From: Aphelenchoides besseyi
Taxonomy: Eukaryota; Nematoda; Chromadorea; Rhabditida; Aphelenchoididae
Length of the DNA: 64,000 nt
Direction: 5' to 3'
Assembly: GCA_024699855.1 (NCBI GenBank)
Contig: JAMPIQ010000001.1
Location: forward strand, 4,898,001 to 4,962,000
The notes beneath the pieces are model-generated. The model was not told the DNA's origin and made no database searches. It saw nothing but the letters and a program-made list of their open reading frames with translations. Positions 1 to 10,989 of this stretch are shown piece after piece; within the stretch, counting starts at the first letter, position 1; each line of letters starts with the position of its first letter. The position numbers and the translations under genes are program-made.

Positions 1-897
1 AGCACGTTGTTTTTCAACGTAAGGTTTCTTCGATCTTTGCCCATTTCACATTTCCTTCTCAGCTCCGTACAACAAGGCTCAAATGGTTGATCTGAAGATC
101 ACGAATCGCAGCAAGAAGTTCATTCAATTCAAGGTTCTTGCAACGGCTCCTAAGTTTTACCGTGTTCGCAACAAGGTTGGAGCTTTGAAACCGGGTGATT
201 CGATCATCTCCACTATCAAATTGGATGCACTTGCAGACGCCAAAAAAGCGTCGAAGGAAGGACACAAGATCGTCGTTCAAACTGCTCTCTCGGACCAACT
301 CGACGTTAATCGTGACCATTTTTGGCGCGATGTAGATGAACGTCGCAACAACGTGCAGTTCGCTCGTCTTCGTGTGGTAAGTTTGAGCAACAGTTAACAT
401 TCATTGTTGTTTCTTTCAGTTTCTTCTTCAACCTGGCGAGACTGTTGGAGCGTTGAACATGCCGGAAGAAGCTGGACCCACCAAGACCAACCAAGGAATC
501 ATCGTGGAGCCCGAAAGCGAGTTGCTCTTTCGTGGTAAATCTTTCATTCATTTCACAACTAACAACCAAGTCTTTAGGTCCTTTTAACGAAATCGTTACG
601 TCGGCGATTTGCGTCATCAACAACACGGATAAGTACATGTATATTCGTGTCTTGGTCACGAACTTCGAGGCGTTTCGTGCTCGTCCGAACTACGCGATTT
701 TGGCTCCACGTGCAATGCAAATTTTGGCTGCGATGGTTCAACCTTTGGACGACTATCGCAAGATGGAGAAGAAAAAGAACAAGTTTATGATCGAGTTTTC
801 GGAAGCCGACACCAACACCAAAGGTCACGAAGAGTTCTGGAAGGCCGTCACGCGTTTCCAATCAGTCAAATTGAAAGCTATCTTCCAAAACGACTAA
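1..897 (+). CDS. Double MSP-domain protein (5' end outside window)
   Basis: Exons 1-18 (partial), 63-376, 420-534 and 578-897. All three introns are 43-44 bp GT-AG and phases agree. The reading contains two consecutive MSP (major sperm protein/VAP-type immunoglobulin-like) domains. The first starts at the window edge with the PPYNKAQ strand and continues through TTAPK-like and ALKPGDS motifs. The second follows after ELLFRGPFNE. MSP domains bind FFAT-like peptides or self-assemble in sperm. No C-terminal membrane anchor follows, so this is not a standard VAP; it ends at AIFQND. The true start lies upstream of the window. The function is inferred only from the fold. A polyadenylation signal lies about 50 bp after the stop. 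Confidence 0.88.
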
Positions 898-1320
898 CTC
901 ACCAATTGGTTCTTTTTTTTCTCAATGGTTTTCGTGTACCCAACCAATAAACCATCTTTGACAAAAATTTTGTTCTTTTGATGTTATTTAGCAGTAAAAC
1001 AAGTTGACTTGAAGTTTTTCAGCACCTTCAAGCAACTCTTAACTCTTGGTCTTTATAATGACTTCCGACTTCAAAAAGTATTCGCTCTGTAGCCAGCAAA
1101 TTGGTACTTTTCATTATGAATCAATCCGAATACTTGTTTTTGTCCAAATCAACTATCTTTGTTTATTGATCCAAGGATTTTATATTCACATTGATAAGAA
1201 TCCCATGAAAATTGCTAAGTAACAAACAAATAATCTCGTAAAATGAAAAACCTCAGTATCCTTTTTTGAGAATAGAAGATTAATACCTAAATGATGCAAT
1301 GCGCGAAATAGTAGTGTCCT
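898..1320. other. Intergenic, convergent genes
   Basis: This AT-rich spacer lies between two converging genes. Apart from the polyadenylation hexamer I see no gene or structured RNA here. Confidence 0.6.
946..951 (+). promoter_or_regulatory. AATAAA polyadenylation signal of the MSP gene
   Basis: A perfect AATAAA hexamer lies 49 bp downstream of the MSP-gene stop codon, the usual distance for nematode 3' ends. Confidence 0.6.
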
Positions 1321-1919
1321 TCATGCATCTGATAGTCGATTAATTGTTGGGTTCAACAAAGCGTCTTGCAAATAGCGATACCCTCGATAAACTACGTAGT
1401 TGAAATAAATGGAAATGATACCCGAGCAGAACAAAAACGCTCCGAGGAGGCCAGTAAGAATGCCGAAGACTAACTTGTCCTTCTCGTTGACATGATCGGG
1501 AAGACCTCTAACCGAAATGAATGGCGCGACAATGAGCATCACAACGGAGAGTGGTATAATCGTCAAAATGCTGATGGTCTGAAACAACACGTTCAATTGG
1601 CTATTTAAGCCAACAACTCACGTTGACAACCAAATAGGGCAAATAACAAAACGGTTGATGACAACGATTCCCGTATAAAAGAATCAAATAGACACAAATC
1701 CAAATGGCCGAGAGTGACCACGAGTAATACTGATGAACGAACGCAAAACTGAGCACATTTAACGCCGAGAGTACAAGACCAATAATCGAAATAATTAAAA
1801 CAGCACGCTGAAATGTCGATTCAATTCAAATAGAGTTCCTGGAGACGTACATCAACGTGACCAAAAATGCAACGATAATATTGATCTTCCGGCTCTCGAA
1901 TTGGCCGGGTAGACGACAT
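1321..1919 (-). CDS. LAPTM4/5-like four-helix membrane protein (copy A)
   Basis: Exons on the minus strand: 1851-1919, 1622-1807 and 1321-1578, both introns 43 bp, giving 170 aa. The protein begins MSSTRPIREPEDQYYRC and has four hydrophobic segments, including ones starting RAVLIISIIG and YLPYLVVNTIS and a last one before YVVYRGYRYL. This order, a short Cys-containing N-terminus, four helices and a [YI]xNxVYRxYRYL end, matches lysosome-associated LAPTM4/5 proteins and related nematode families. It is paralogous to the gene 553 bp upstream, sharing intron positions. Unlike copy B it lacks the second cysteine of the N-terminal CxC and has no proline-rich tail. It probably resides in endosomal or lysosomal membranes; this is inferred from the family. 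Confidence 0.82.
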
Positions 1920-2471
1920 GTCTGAATTGCAAATTTGAACAACCGTGAGAGAACGTTCTGTGACTAAACATCAAAAAAACACGATTTAGAATTCAAAACG
2001 AACGTAAACAAAACGCCCGTTTTTTCTCGGCCGATGCTTGTTTTCAGCGAGAAAATAAGCGAAACTGGTGGTCGTTGTTTTATGGCCAAAAGATCGGTTT
2101 TTCGATTTCATTTTTGTTTCTTGTTCGCTTCAATAGTTTCTCGACTTTAACTTTCTCTTTCGGCTTATCGATTCTATCCATTACCAAGTTTATTTGGCCA
2201 ATTACGTAAATAGAATGCAGGGTATTTATAGAGTATTATGGTTGTTTTTGTAATGGAAGCCCTTATGTGCAAATACAATTACGACTGAGAGTTCAAGGAA
2301 GACGAGAAAAAGCATTAAAACGGAAAGAAGCCCAAATACTGTGTTTTTTACTGATCATTTAAGAGTGGGGCATTGAACAAAAAGATCACAGTGGAGAGCA
2401 TATAAATACAAAACAAAGACAATTGAGAGTCATAAAGCAATTTGGAATGCAACAAAATCTTGACTATCTTC
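1920..2471. other. Intergenic between LAPTM-like paralogues
   Basis: This 552-bp AT-rich spacer lies between two same-strand paralogues and presumably holds the promoter or trans-splice region of copy A. I see no gene in it. Confidence 0.5.
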
Positions 2472-3235
2472 TTAGACGACTGGAGCTGGTTCATGCGGCA
2501 AAACGACTGGTGGAGGGTTAAGAAGCACGACATCTGAAGATTCCGATTAGTAATCTGTTTGTATCACTCTGACTAATAAGAAGTTTGAATCAAAACGTTT
2601 CGGATTTGATCCAAACATGATTTCGACTTCTCAACTTGTAAGCAAGTAAAATCTACGTACCTTTCAAGTAGCGGTAGGCGCGATAGACCACGTTGATGAA
2701 GTACGCCGAAATCAGACCCCACAAGAAGAAGATGACACCAAAAGTGATGGTGAAGGCTCCAAACATACCGAATGCTTGTTTCTCTTTGGTGTTATCAGTA
2801 GTCATCACGCCAAGCGAAGTGACCGATGCTCCAGTCAAGATGACAAAAACTGAAACGCCGAGGATGAACAGAATAACAATGGTCTAAAATCAAAATGATC
2901 GAATGACAGCTTTCATGCAATCCACTTACGTTGATGATGATATAAGGCAAATATAGGTTTGGCGACTCTTTTTTGTTACCGACGATTACTCCAATGTAGA
3001 GCAGAACGGAAATGATTGGCAACGGTAAAGTCAACCTGCAAAATCACTTGTTATAGCCAATCAACTACAAGCGTTCTTACCATTGGGCGAGAAGGAATCC
3101 GTTGAGAACAGCAATCAAACTGAAGATCAAGCCAATGATGGCAATGATGAAGGCGCCACGGTGAACGTGTACTCCGCACAAACAATGATAGTAAGGAGCA
3201 TCGCGTTCTCGGATTGGAACGTGCTTGAAAACCAT
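2472..3235 (-). CDS. LAPTM4/5-like four-helix membrane protein (copy B)
   Basis: Exons: 3081-3235, 2930-3035, 2661-2883 and 2472-2533, giving 181 aa. The start is the ATG of MVFKHVP; a strong acceptor (GATTGCAG) 15 bp upstream suggests trans-splicing. The N-terminus has YYHCLCGVHVHRG, close to the Cys-rich CxCxxVHVRTG entry of LAPTM proteins, followed by four hydrophobic helices and YFINVVYRAYRYLK. The last exon adds a proline-rich cytosolic tail containing PPPVVLP and HEPAPVV, resembling the PY/PP tails by which LAPTM proteins recruit WW-domain ubiquitin ligases. The last intron is certain because the spliced residues align with copy A (YLKDVVLLNP versus YLQDALLNP). It is likely a late-endosome or lysosome membrane adaptor; the precise partner is unknown. 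Confidence 0.88.
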
Positions 3236-5754
3236 TTTTTGCTTTGTAGTTTGCTGCAATCAAATCCATTAGTTTGTGCGATTATCTCACTGATCGGCTC
3301 GTAAAAACACGGAAGAACAAATAATCTTAATAAGAATCTTTAGGGATCTTAATCGAACGAATCGCGAAATTAAAACACTCCTTAGTTTGTCTCAACGAAA
3401 CGACCACCATCGACGAACATCTGCGATCTCAAATGACTCTGTCGAAGGAAACAATTTCGATTAACAGCGAAAACCATCGGCAATAGAAAGAATATGAAGT
3501 AAACAAAAACAAGCCACTTCTTAGTCTTTTGAGCAACCTACAGACTCTGTTTAAGTGCGTACATCTGAGCTTTCCGATTTACTCCGCCCCCTTTTCTTCG
3601 TCCCTACCAGACTCGCTGTTGCGATGGACTTGTTTTTTCGAAAGAAAGAAACGTCAACATGTTTACTGGGCTTTCTTGCCAAGAGAGATCTTTTCGTATG
3701 TGCGGATCTTTGGCCATTCAAAATTTGGAAGCCTGCGGGGCTCGTAAACAAGTCGGTTTGCCGTGGCACGAGAAAAGACATGTTTTGGGTATTTTCGAAA
3801 GAGTCCGTCGACCACAAAAATAACAAATGGAGCCCACGGAAAATAACCAGACGTGTAGGATTTGGTTGTTTATTTGTCGAGTGAAATCGAGATTTCGCCC
3901 GCCAAATTGTTAGCGAAAAGTCAAAAACCACGTGTTTTACCTTTTGCACTTGCGTTTGTTATCAGAGATCTCGTACAGCTATTGATCACTCTTTTGCAAA
4001 ACCACGAAGCAAAGAAGTAAATCAAACAGAAATTCAAGAGATTGGAAGACCAAAAAAAGACGATTCTCGACTTTTACTGAAACTCGAAAAGTAAAGATGA
4101 GTCAAATAGTTCGCCTCTAAAAGCTGACCGTCTAGAAAACGACTGGGCAATGACTCAACATGGGAAACAGTTGGAACGAACAAACGTCCGCGGAAAGAAA
4201 AATCGCAAAAATGAACGACCTCGCAAAGGCAAATGGCCATTCGACACAAACAACCCGCTGAGCAGAAGTGCAATTTCGCAACTTGTACATTCACCCTCTT
4301 CTTCGTCCATATTGCCTACGACGATACTATTGAAGCTAAAAATAAAATGAAAGTCCGAATGGGTAGTTCGTTTCGAATGGACGGTTTAGTCGCGCAATTC
4401 GAATGAGGGACCAAAATCGACGCGCTGAAACTGCCCAACTGTAGTCGAAGCGGTTGGGCACATTTAGTGAGCAAAAGAGTAGACAAGAAGTGTGTTTCGC
4501 TGCCCATCTCTCCGATCTCTTTTGCTCTCTCATCTGAGTCGGGTACCAATGCGCATTTTTTGGCGGCCGACCGACTCAACTTGACAGAAACGTCCAGAAC
4601 CGACTCGGTGCTCGACCTCAAAACAATCGTGCGCATAGTTACCGTGCGTAGATTTCCACGTGAAAGCATACGCCCTGGTAATGTTGACGGAAATGTGATA
4701 ATTGAGCACTTGTTGTTTTTACCAAGAGTCGACCGGATTCACGTGGTAAGGTAATCGACTAAGACATCATGAATCAAAAACATCGTAAAGTGAATCGTAG
4801 ATTAGTTCGGATATGAACAAATTAATGAGCAATGAAATTAGACTACCTGTTCGATTCAGACATAAACACGTCTAATAGCCAGTTGAATAGTTTAATCAAC
4901 AATCAATCTTCTATGCTTGTAAACAAACAAAAGTCGATTCTTTCAAATGGAAATTGAAAGGTTGCGATTTGAACAAGCGTGTGAGAAATGATCGAGTTAA
5001 CATCCAAACTATCATACAAATTGTGTGCATCGTGACTGAAAAGATAGTATTTGCTACGTTGATCAGCAAGCAATCGATTCATGCAACGATTTCCAACAAA
5101 TTTCGCGCAAATTTGACCGTCCGGATGTTTATCTCACTCCCAATGGTTGTCCTTCACTTACGCATTTCAATTCAAAAACAATTGACGATATTAGAATACC
5201 AGTCGCAAGAAGATTATCAGCTTCGAAACCAACAAGCTACTGATTTCCGGTCACACGACGATAAGAGTATTTCCGCTGTTGAATCATCGGTTTCAGTTTC
5301 AAATTGAATATCCGTAATGAAAAAGCTCGTTTAACATGAGAGTGTGGAACATAAATAAACGAACAGCAAAACCGCTACACAATTCTCTTTTAATTTCGCA
5401 ATATAAGTGGTCGTAAATATCACTTTAGTGGCACTTGAAAAGCTACCAAATAATAAGAGCAAAGTCAATGAAAATGCCGCCGAATTCTGAAGAAACGATT
5501 AGCAAGAACCGGAGATCGAGGCTTCTGTACACATTCAAAATTGAACGATCTAAGCACCAATTTCAGTTTCGCAACGATCATTGACTGAATACAAAGTTGA
5601 AGCTAATCCGTAGATCTTAAATACAAAAAGACGATCTAAACTCACAAATGAAAGTGTTTATTGAAACAACAATCGACAACGTTAGGAAGTTCAAACAACA
5701 ATTCGAATGTCCTTCTAAACTGACGAATAAGATCAATACTTTTGATTTGACTTA
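3236..5754. other. 2.5-kb stretch without a recognisable gene
   Basis: Several 60-130-codon frames are open here on both strands at once (for example around 3551-3949 and 4316-4754). None shows a domain, paired splice sites with phase support, or a signal peptide with a body. Parts near 3550-4750 are richer in GC than the surrounding spacer. It may hold regulatory sequence, or genes too degraded to recognise. Confidence 0.4.
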
Positions 5755-6195
5755 CTAAATCGCCGGAGGAATCTCTTCGATCAGTTCTTGAGCACCTTCG
5801 GGTTCTTTCTTAGCATTCATTTCTGCACGTTGTCGTTCTATCACTCTGGTATCTTTCTCAAAGCGTTTCATGGCCTGATCATCGTCAAAACGTTGAATGG
5901 TCACATCACGAGCAACATTGAGACAATTATCCAAACCAACTCGCAAATACACGGCACGTTCGATCATGTGTGCAGCCATCAAACAAATGATCATCATTGT
6001 AGCCGAGTAGATCGAGTAGTCGTAAGTCAACTGCGCAGTAACGAGAAGCATGTTTTTGTTGTTGATCTGACCACCGAACTCGCCGGCAATACCAAAACCG
6101 ATAACAGCCACGATCATCAAGCAACATGAGCTAAGCAATAGAACCGCCGTTGCACGAATCATTTTGGAAAACGAATGAAACTCGCTAAATGACAT
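5755..6195 (-). CDS. Small two-helix membrane protein, unknown function
   Basis: A single uninterrupted frame of 146 aa, ATG to stop. An inner methionine at residue 12 could be the real start. One hydrophobic segment spans about 12-37 (RATAVLLLSSCCLMIV) and a second about 58-78 (YSATMMIICLMAAHM). The last 50 residues are highly charged (RFDDDQAMKRFEKDTR) and end in an acidic, Glu-Pro-rich tail. This looks like a hairpin membrane protein with a cytosolic tail. I do not recognise the family. Without introns the model rests on frame length and sensible membrane architecture. Confidence 0.6.
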   Translation of the reverse strand: MSFSEFHSFSKMIRATAVLLLSSCCLMIVAVIGFGIAGEFGGQINNKNMLLVTAQLTYDYSIYSATMMIICLMAAHMIERAVYLRVGLDNCLNVARDVTIQRFDDDQAMKRFEKDTRVIERQRAEMNAKKEPEGAQELIEEIPPAI

Positions 6196-6886
6196 TCGTT
6201 TGCAAAATTGAACAGAATTGTGTTTCTTGATGCAATCTAAGGACAGGAATATCGATGGCAGTTTATTACAATGTTTATTGCTTCTACATATTCACAATCG
6301 CTCAAAAACAAGCAAATTTAGCGAGAGTTTCAGTTATCTATGAGCTTGAAGGATATAACTAACAAGGGTTTATTCCACAATTACAAGAGAGAACCAAACC
6401 GCCGAAGCGAATGAATGAAAATGGAAACCGAGATGAAAGCGTCAGTCGACTGCCGATCGCTTGTGTCCGAGAAATTCCACCCGTAGTCTGGGAATCGACT
6501 ATCACATAAACAACAGAAAAAAGGAAACGGAAAATATCGTATGTGTTCGGGCCTTAAAATTATTGCTCAAACCATCTCCCTCCCACCACAAGTTGCGGAA
6601 TGTTGCCACAACGTCGAGTAGCCCTCGCGCCCTGATCAATGGTTGTTGTTATATTTTTTGTTATCATAGTTATTGTTGTGCAGTATTAGTACTCTTAGCA
6701 AACTACTAAACAGTAACGCTAAGGCTAAACACTATGGGTACGAATAGACTACCAAACTACGCAATCTGTTGTTCAAAAATTGTGACCATTTGATAGCGCG
6801 AAGTATTTTATCGTGGTGTGGTTTAGTTATGGTGATGAAATACTTTTATTAACATATTAATATGATAGTTGACGATCTTTTTTAAA
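6196..6886. other. Intergenic
   Basis: No gene recognised. A short plus-strand open frame near 6461-6709 has no supporting features. Confidence 0.5.
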
Positions 6887-8458
6887 TTAACATTCGTCTT
6901 CTTCTCCTTCATCGCCAATCGCTCCCGGAGCATTGGTCGAGCGCTCTAAATCGGGAATTCCGACATCAGCCACCGATTCAATTCCACATTCGTTGGTACC
7001 ACGTTTGATTTTGAAGAGTCCTTTGTCACCTTAAATATCAAGTTCAGAATCGCGTTGTTCGTATCCACGTACCCCAGTCCTCATTCCACGAGTTAACTAC
7101 AAGCCAGTATGGTGTTCCTTTTTCTTCGCCCCACCCGATAACGCGAACGGCGTGAAGTCCCAGAAAACGTCCGGCTTTGTGCTGAAAAATCCGTCGATTA
7201 GATTCTAATTTAAAGTCATGTGCACCTCATAAACACCGCTGCGATAATAGAGAAAATCGGTGTAAAGACGAAGAGCAGTGAAAACCAACGGACCATTGGT
7301 GTACAGTTCTTTTTGTACGCTTATCGGATTGTTGTTGAACGTATATGAGTCGAGAGCGTAGTATTTGTCCTCATCGAAATTGTTCGCGTACTTTTTGTTG
7401 CTGCATTTTCGCTGGCAAGTTGGCTTGTAACTGCGATGGAAGCACACCGGAAAGTTGCCAATTTCATCACCATTACCGTGTTCACAAGGTGGATATGGAT
7501 AGCTAAGACATCCCCGTTTTTCGGTGTAGTTCGATCCTCCAGTTACGACTCCTTGTTCCTGCCTAAATCTTCACATTTTGAACCGTAATTTGCAGCAACT
7601 TACATGTAATTATACGCACGAATTGGATAACCGCCAATGCAACTGTTAAATAAACGTTATTTCGATTCACTGTGACTGTTTACCTCGTTCCACATTCAGT
7701 ACAGCAACTGACGAGATCAAAAGCAGACAGTTCGACCTGGATTTTACCTTTTGAAGCAATGCAAAATCGATCAGAGAGTGCGGTTGTAGATGAAATCTAA
7801 ACGATGCATTTGGATTGGGTTATTTTAAGTGTGAACTTACAGCCCAGCAACTTCTAAACCAAATACACGCTTAATCTCGAAATGTTAGACAGTGATTTAA
7901 ATTATCTGAATTGAATTATATTCTTCCATATCAGTTATCATTTAAATTTTAGTCTGTAAATGTTAACGTGCCCGCAAGAAGACTGATCGGCGACCTTGCT
8001 GATATGCTTCGAACATTCCGGCCATTGTTTTCGAGAATCAAACTCCTTGGGCAAATCGTTTTCGGATAAACGCGAAAAGAATTGCGGGGCGAAATCGGCT
8101 TGGTGTTTTGATTCTCGAGCATAAACTCGAAGTGTATCCGGTTTGACCTCAAAATGAACTAAAGTAAAAAATTTTAAAAGACTAAACAACCCCGGCTAAT
8201 TTCTTCAGATCCGCGAGTTTTGTGCGAACGAACTGCTTTCGAAATTCCGCCTGAAAACACAATTGAACTGCTTAATGGACGTTCTGTTACCTTCCATGTT
8301 GCATGCTTGTTAACGTAGTCAACTAGGGCTTTGCCGGTCAATTCACTCGGACTTTTAGCGCCTCCTTTCTTCGCATCACAAGCCTTCTTTTCTTTGGCAG
8401 CCTCAAGTGTCAAAAAGCAAATGGCTAAGAGGAAGAAGACGATCGATAACTGTGACAT
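6887..8458 (-). CDS. Cathepsin B-like cysteine protease
   Basis: Nine exons: 8291-8458, 8191-8250, 7972-8147, 7841-7853 (13 nt), 7684-7796, 7604-7642, 7226-7562, 7073-7181 and 6887-7029; 385 aa, all phases consistent. A signal peptide ([16 protein letters not shown]) is followed by a propeptide and the mature start [14 protein letters not shown]. The oxyanion Gln is in DQSSCG and the catalytic Cys in GSCWA. The catalytic His is in [11 protein letters not shown] and the Asn in [10 protein letters not shown]. The occluding loop is present but has PCEHGN, keeping one of the two usual adjacent histidines. The C-terminus extends into an acidic EGEEDEC-like tail. The micro-exon supplies the active-site cysteine and is preceded by a GC-AG intron. 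It is likely secreted or lysosomal, probably digestive; that role is inferred. Confidence 0.94.
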
Positions 8459-9050
8459 CTAAAGCAAAATATAAAAGAGTAAAAAAGAACAAACTACCTT
8501 AAATCACAGTATATTCGAGCTAGTGTGAAAGCCAAGAATGCAATCTCGTTCATTTATATCCACGCGATGAGTTTACTCAAGATGGTAGGCGGTACTTTTT
8601 TTTGTCAGTTTAACGTCAACGACCTCTACATGTTTTTTATAGACGAACAGCAAAGATTGGCGTTTAGATGACCGACGTTGTCAAAGAATGTTAAAGGAGA
8701 TCGTTTACTTTGTCGCGTCTTTTACGACCAAGAGTTTGTCAAATTTCAAGGTTTTCAAGAGTATTGTTGACATAAAAAGATAAATCATTCCGATACGTTT
8801 AAGAGCTTGAGGTTATTTTAGCGCGAAATCAGCACGATCTTCCCCGTTCTCGTAAAGTCGCATAAGATCAACACAGAAAACGAGGGTCATCAACGCCTCA
8901 AGCAATAATAGAACGGTCACGGACATTCGCGTGCTGTGAATGTGATTAATGAACATTGACCTCGTTTATTCAAAAATCACTTTCTTTACAGTTGATATAA
9001 TCAATGCAAAGTGTCGGAACAATAAGTGAACATTTTTGCTTCTTCTTCAC
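8459..9050. other. Intergenic
   Basis: This spacer lies upstream of cathepsin B and downstream of the next minus-strand gene. No coding feature was seen. Confidence 0.5.
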
Positions 9051-9737
9051 TTAGCGCTGACTCGATCTGAAAACACTGAATTGAAGGACTTCTCCGCCAT
9101 CAAAACTCACAACTTCAAAACGAAAGGGTGTGTTCAAACTTGTCCATTGCATCTCAATTTGAACTTGCGAACGTTGCAAACCACCGATTTCGACACTTGG
9201 AAAATCGAAACTGTCCACGTCAAACTTCGCACTGCTTTCGCTACGTATAGACGGCGATTTTGCGAAGATATAACCGTCACGAAGATTCACTCCGTAAAAA
9301 AGATCGGTTTCCGTTTTCTTGGTGTTGTATTGGACGTGAACCGAACACAGAGCGCACTGCGGTTTGATGACATCGATGTGAACTCCCCAAAAGGTGCGAG
9401 TAAAAACGTGACGTGAATTCAAAGTCATAGTGCCAATCGTCAAACTGCTAACAAATGCAAACGATCGGGTCTAATTATCTTACTTCATATTGATATTTGA
9501 CATGTGCCAATTGGGAAATAGGCGAATGAGATACGTAAACGTGTAGAAGTCCACAAAATAAAGTTCGAATTTGTAGTTTCCGGACGCTGCACATTCTCTG
9601 AAATCGATCAATTAAAATTAATTTGGTAGGAAAACCCACAGAGCACTTGCTCTTTCCATTGGATTACAATTGTTCTCGTCGGCGTAAACGACATTTGAAA
9701 TGATAAAAATAAACGTCAAAAGCAATCGAAAGCTCAT
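9051..9737 (-). CDS. Secreted protein of unknown family
   Basis: Exons 9640-9737, 9484-9597 and 9051-9444, giving 201 aa. A clear signal peptide (SFRLLLTFIFIISNVVYA) is followed by ENNCNPME and ECAASGNYKFE. Four or more cysteines fall in the first 90 residues (one each in NNCNP and ECAAS, two in QCALC). The rest is rich in alternating hydrophobic and polar residues (YKFELYFVDFYTF, FRFEVVSFDG), which suggests a beta-sandwich. I do not recognise the family. Introns are 42 and 40 bp with correct phase, so the gene is real. The protein probably acts outside the cell or in the secretory pathway. Confidence 0.75.
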
Positions 9738-10989
9738 CGTTGTGATAGAACACCAAGCTGTCTAAAAATTAACTCAAATGAATGAAAACTTTTGTTTGTT
9801 AATTACGTGAATTCAAGAATCTTTCTTGTTGTTATTCCGTTCATAGTTGAAGGTAAGAACGAATTCGCTGAGTAGTTTGCTCTGATTTTTGGTTGAAGTC
9901 AAAACCAATTTATTTAACAATTGTCAAGATAAGTAATTAACAAATAAACGACGTGATTGATTTTGATAATCATGCCAAAGAGACAAAATGATTGAGGATA
10001 ATTAGGCTTATTCGAAGGATATGCATATTAACATTGTAAAGAAACACTACACAATACAATGGTTATTCTGAAAAAGAGCAATCAAATTACTGAGAATTTA
10101 GGACATCATTTGAGTCTAAAGCGAATATCTAGCCAGATTTCATATCGTTGTAATTTGAGTTTGCTTTCGCATTAAAAAGCAGAAGTTTCTTGATGGGCCA
10201 CGATTGCCTAAAGTAGACGGCTAGACTGTTGATGCATATTCAGAAGTTGAACTGAAACTTATTACAAGTCAAGTATAAAAAACATTCTCTTTGTTACTCT
10301 GAAACACATTGTAGTGTATACCGTCAAACAAAAAACTTTGTATGATGAATTGAATTTTGCAAAAGTTGACCAGATGCTTCCCAATAGCCAGCAGACTCGA
10401 CAGTAGTTCTCAGACAACCTCATATTCAGATCAAATCCGAATTATAAACTGCACCAAAGCACAGCAACGCTTGAGATCGCCCAATAGCTCACTGTGTACG
10501 TCGTGGGTATTAAAGCGCCGGAGATAACTTTTTCTGACATGCGTTGCCTCACGGGTTTTATATGGTTTGCCTTCCCTATGTCGACTCATTAGCACTCAAA
10601 TGAGGATACGCGTTTGAGTTACTCGTCAACACAAGGAGCTGGGAAGTCGTTGTTTTTATAGGGAGGGTTTAAGCAAGGGCCGACTAGCCGGTGGGTCGCG
10701 AGCAGAGTGAGAGAAGCAAAGAACAAGTGACCTCTTACCGGCTCTTTGACTTTCTCGCGCGCTCCAAGTGGCAATCGCATTTGGTAAAGAAAGAAAGAGA
10801 GCCAATAAGAACAACGCTTTGATTTCAATCTATTAAATCTTTTGTGCAACATTGTTTTCGGTAACTCTGAGCGTTGTAAATGCGATAATTTGCTCGTACG
10901 AAAAAGCAATGTAATCAATCGAATACTTGAAAGAAGGTAATTTATGTATATCCGTTTATGTTAATCAAAATCCCACATTTTTCTTGGAA
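9738..10989. other. Intergenic
   Basis: AT-rich up to about 10.5 kb, then a more GC-rich patch at 10.5-10.8 kb. An open minus-strand frame at 10619-10918 lacks domain or splice support. No gene called. Confidence 0.5.

Noticed and set aside
3551..3949. Overlapping open frames on both strands (plus at 3555-3884 and minus at 3551-3949)
   Set aside because: Both are open without domain, signal or splice support; consistent with GC-richer non-coding DNA.
4316..4754. Overlapping frames near 4.3-4.75 kb
   Set aside because: Same as above: open on both strands, no family features.
4840..4865. tRNA B-box-like GTTCGATTC sequence
   Set aside because: No A box, acceptor stem or cloverleaf around it.
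10619..10918. 99-codon minus-strand frame
   Set aside because: Composition and lack of splice or domain support suggest chance.
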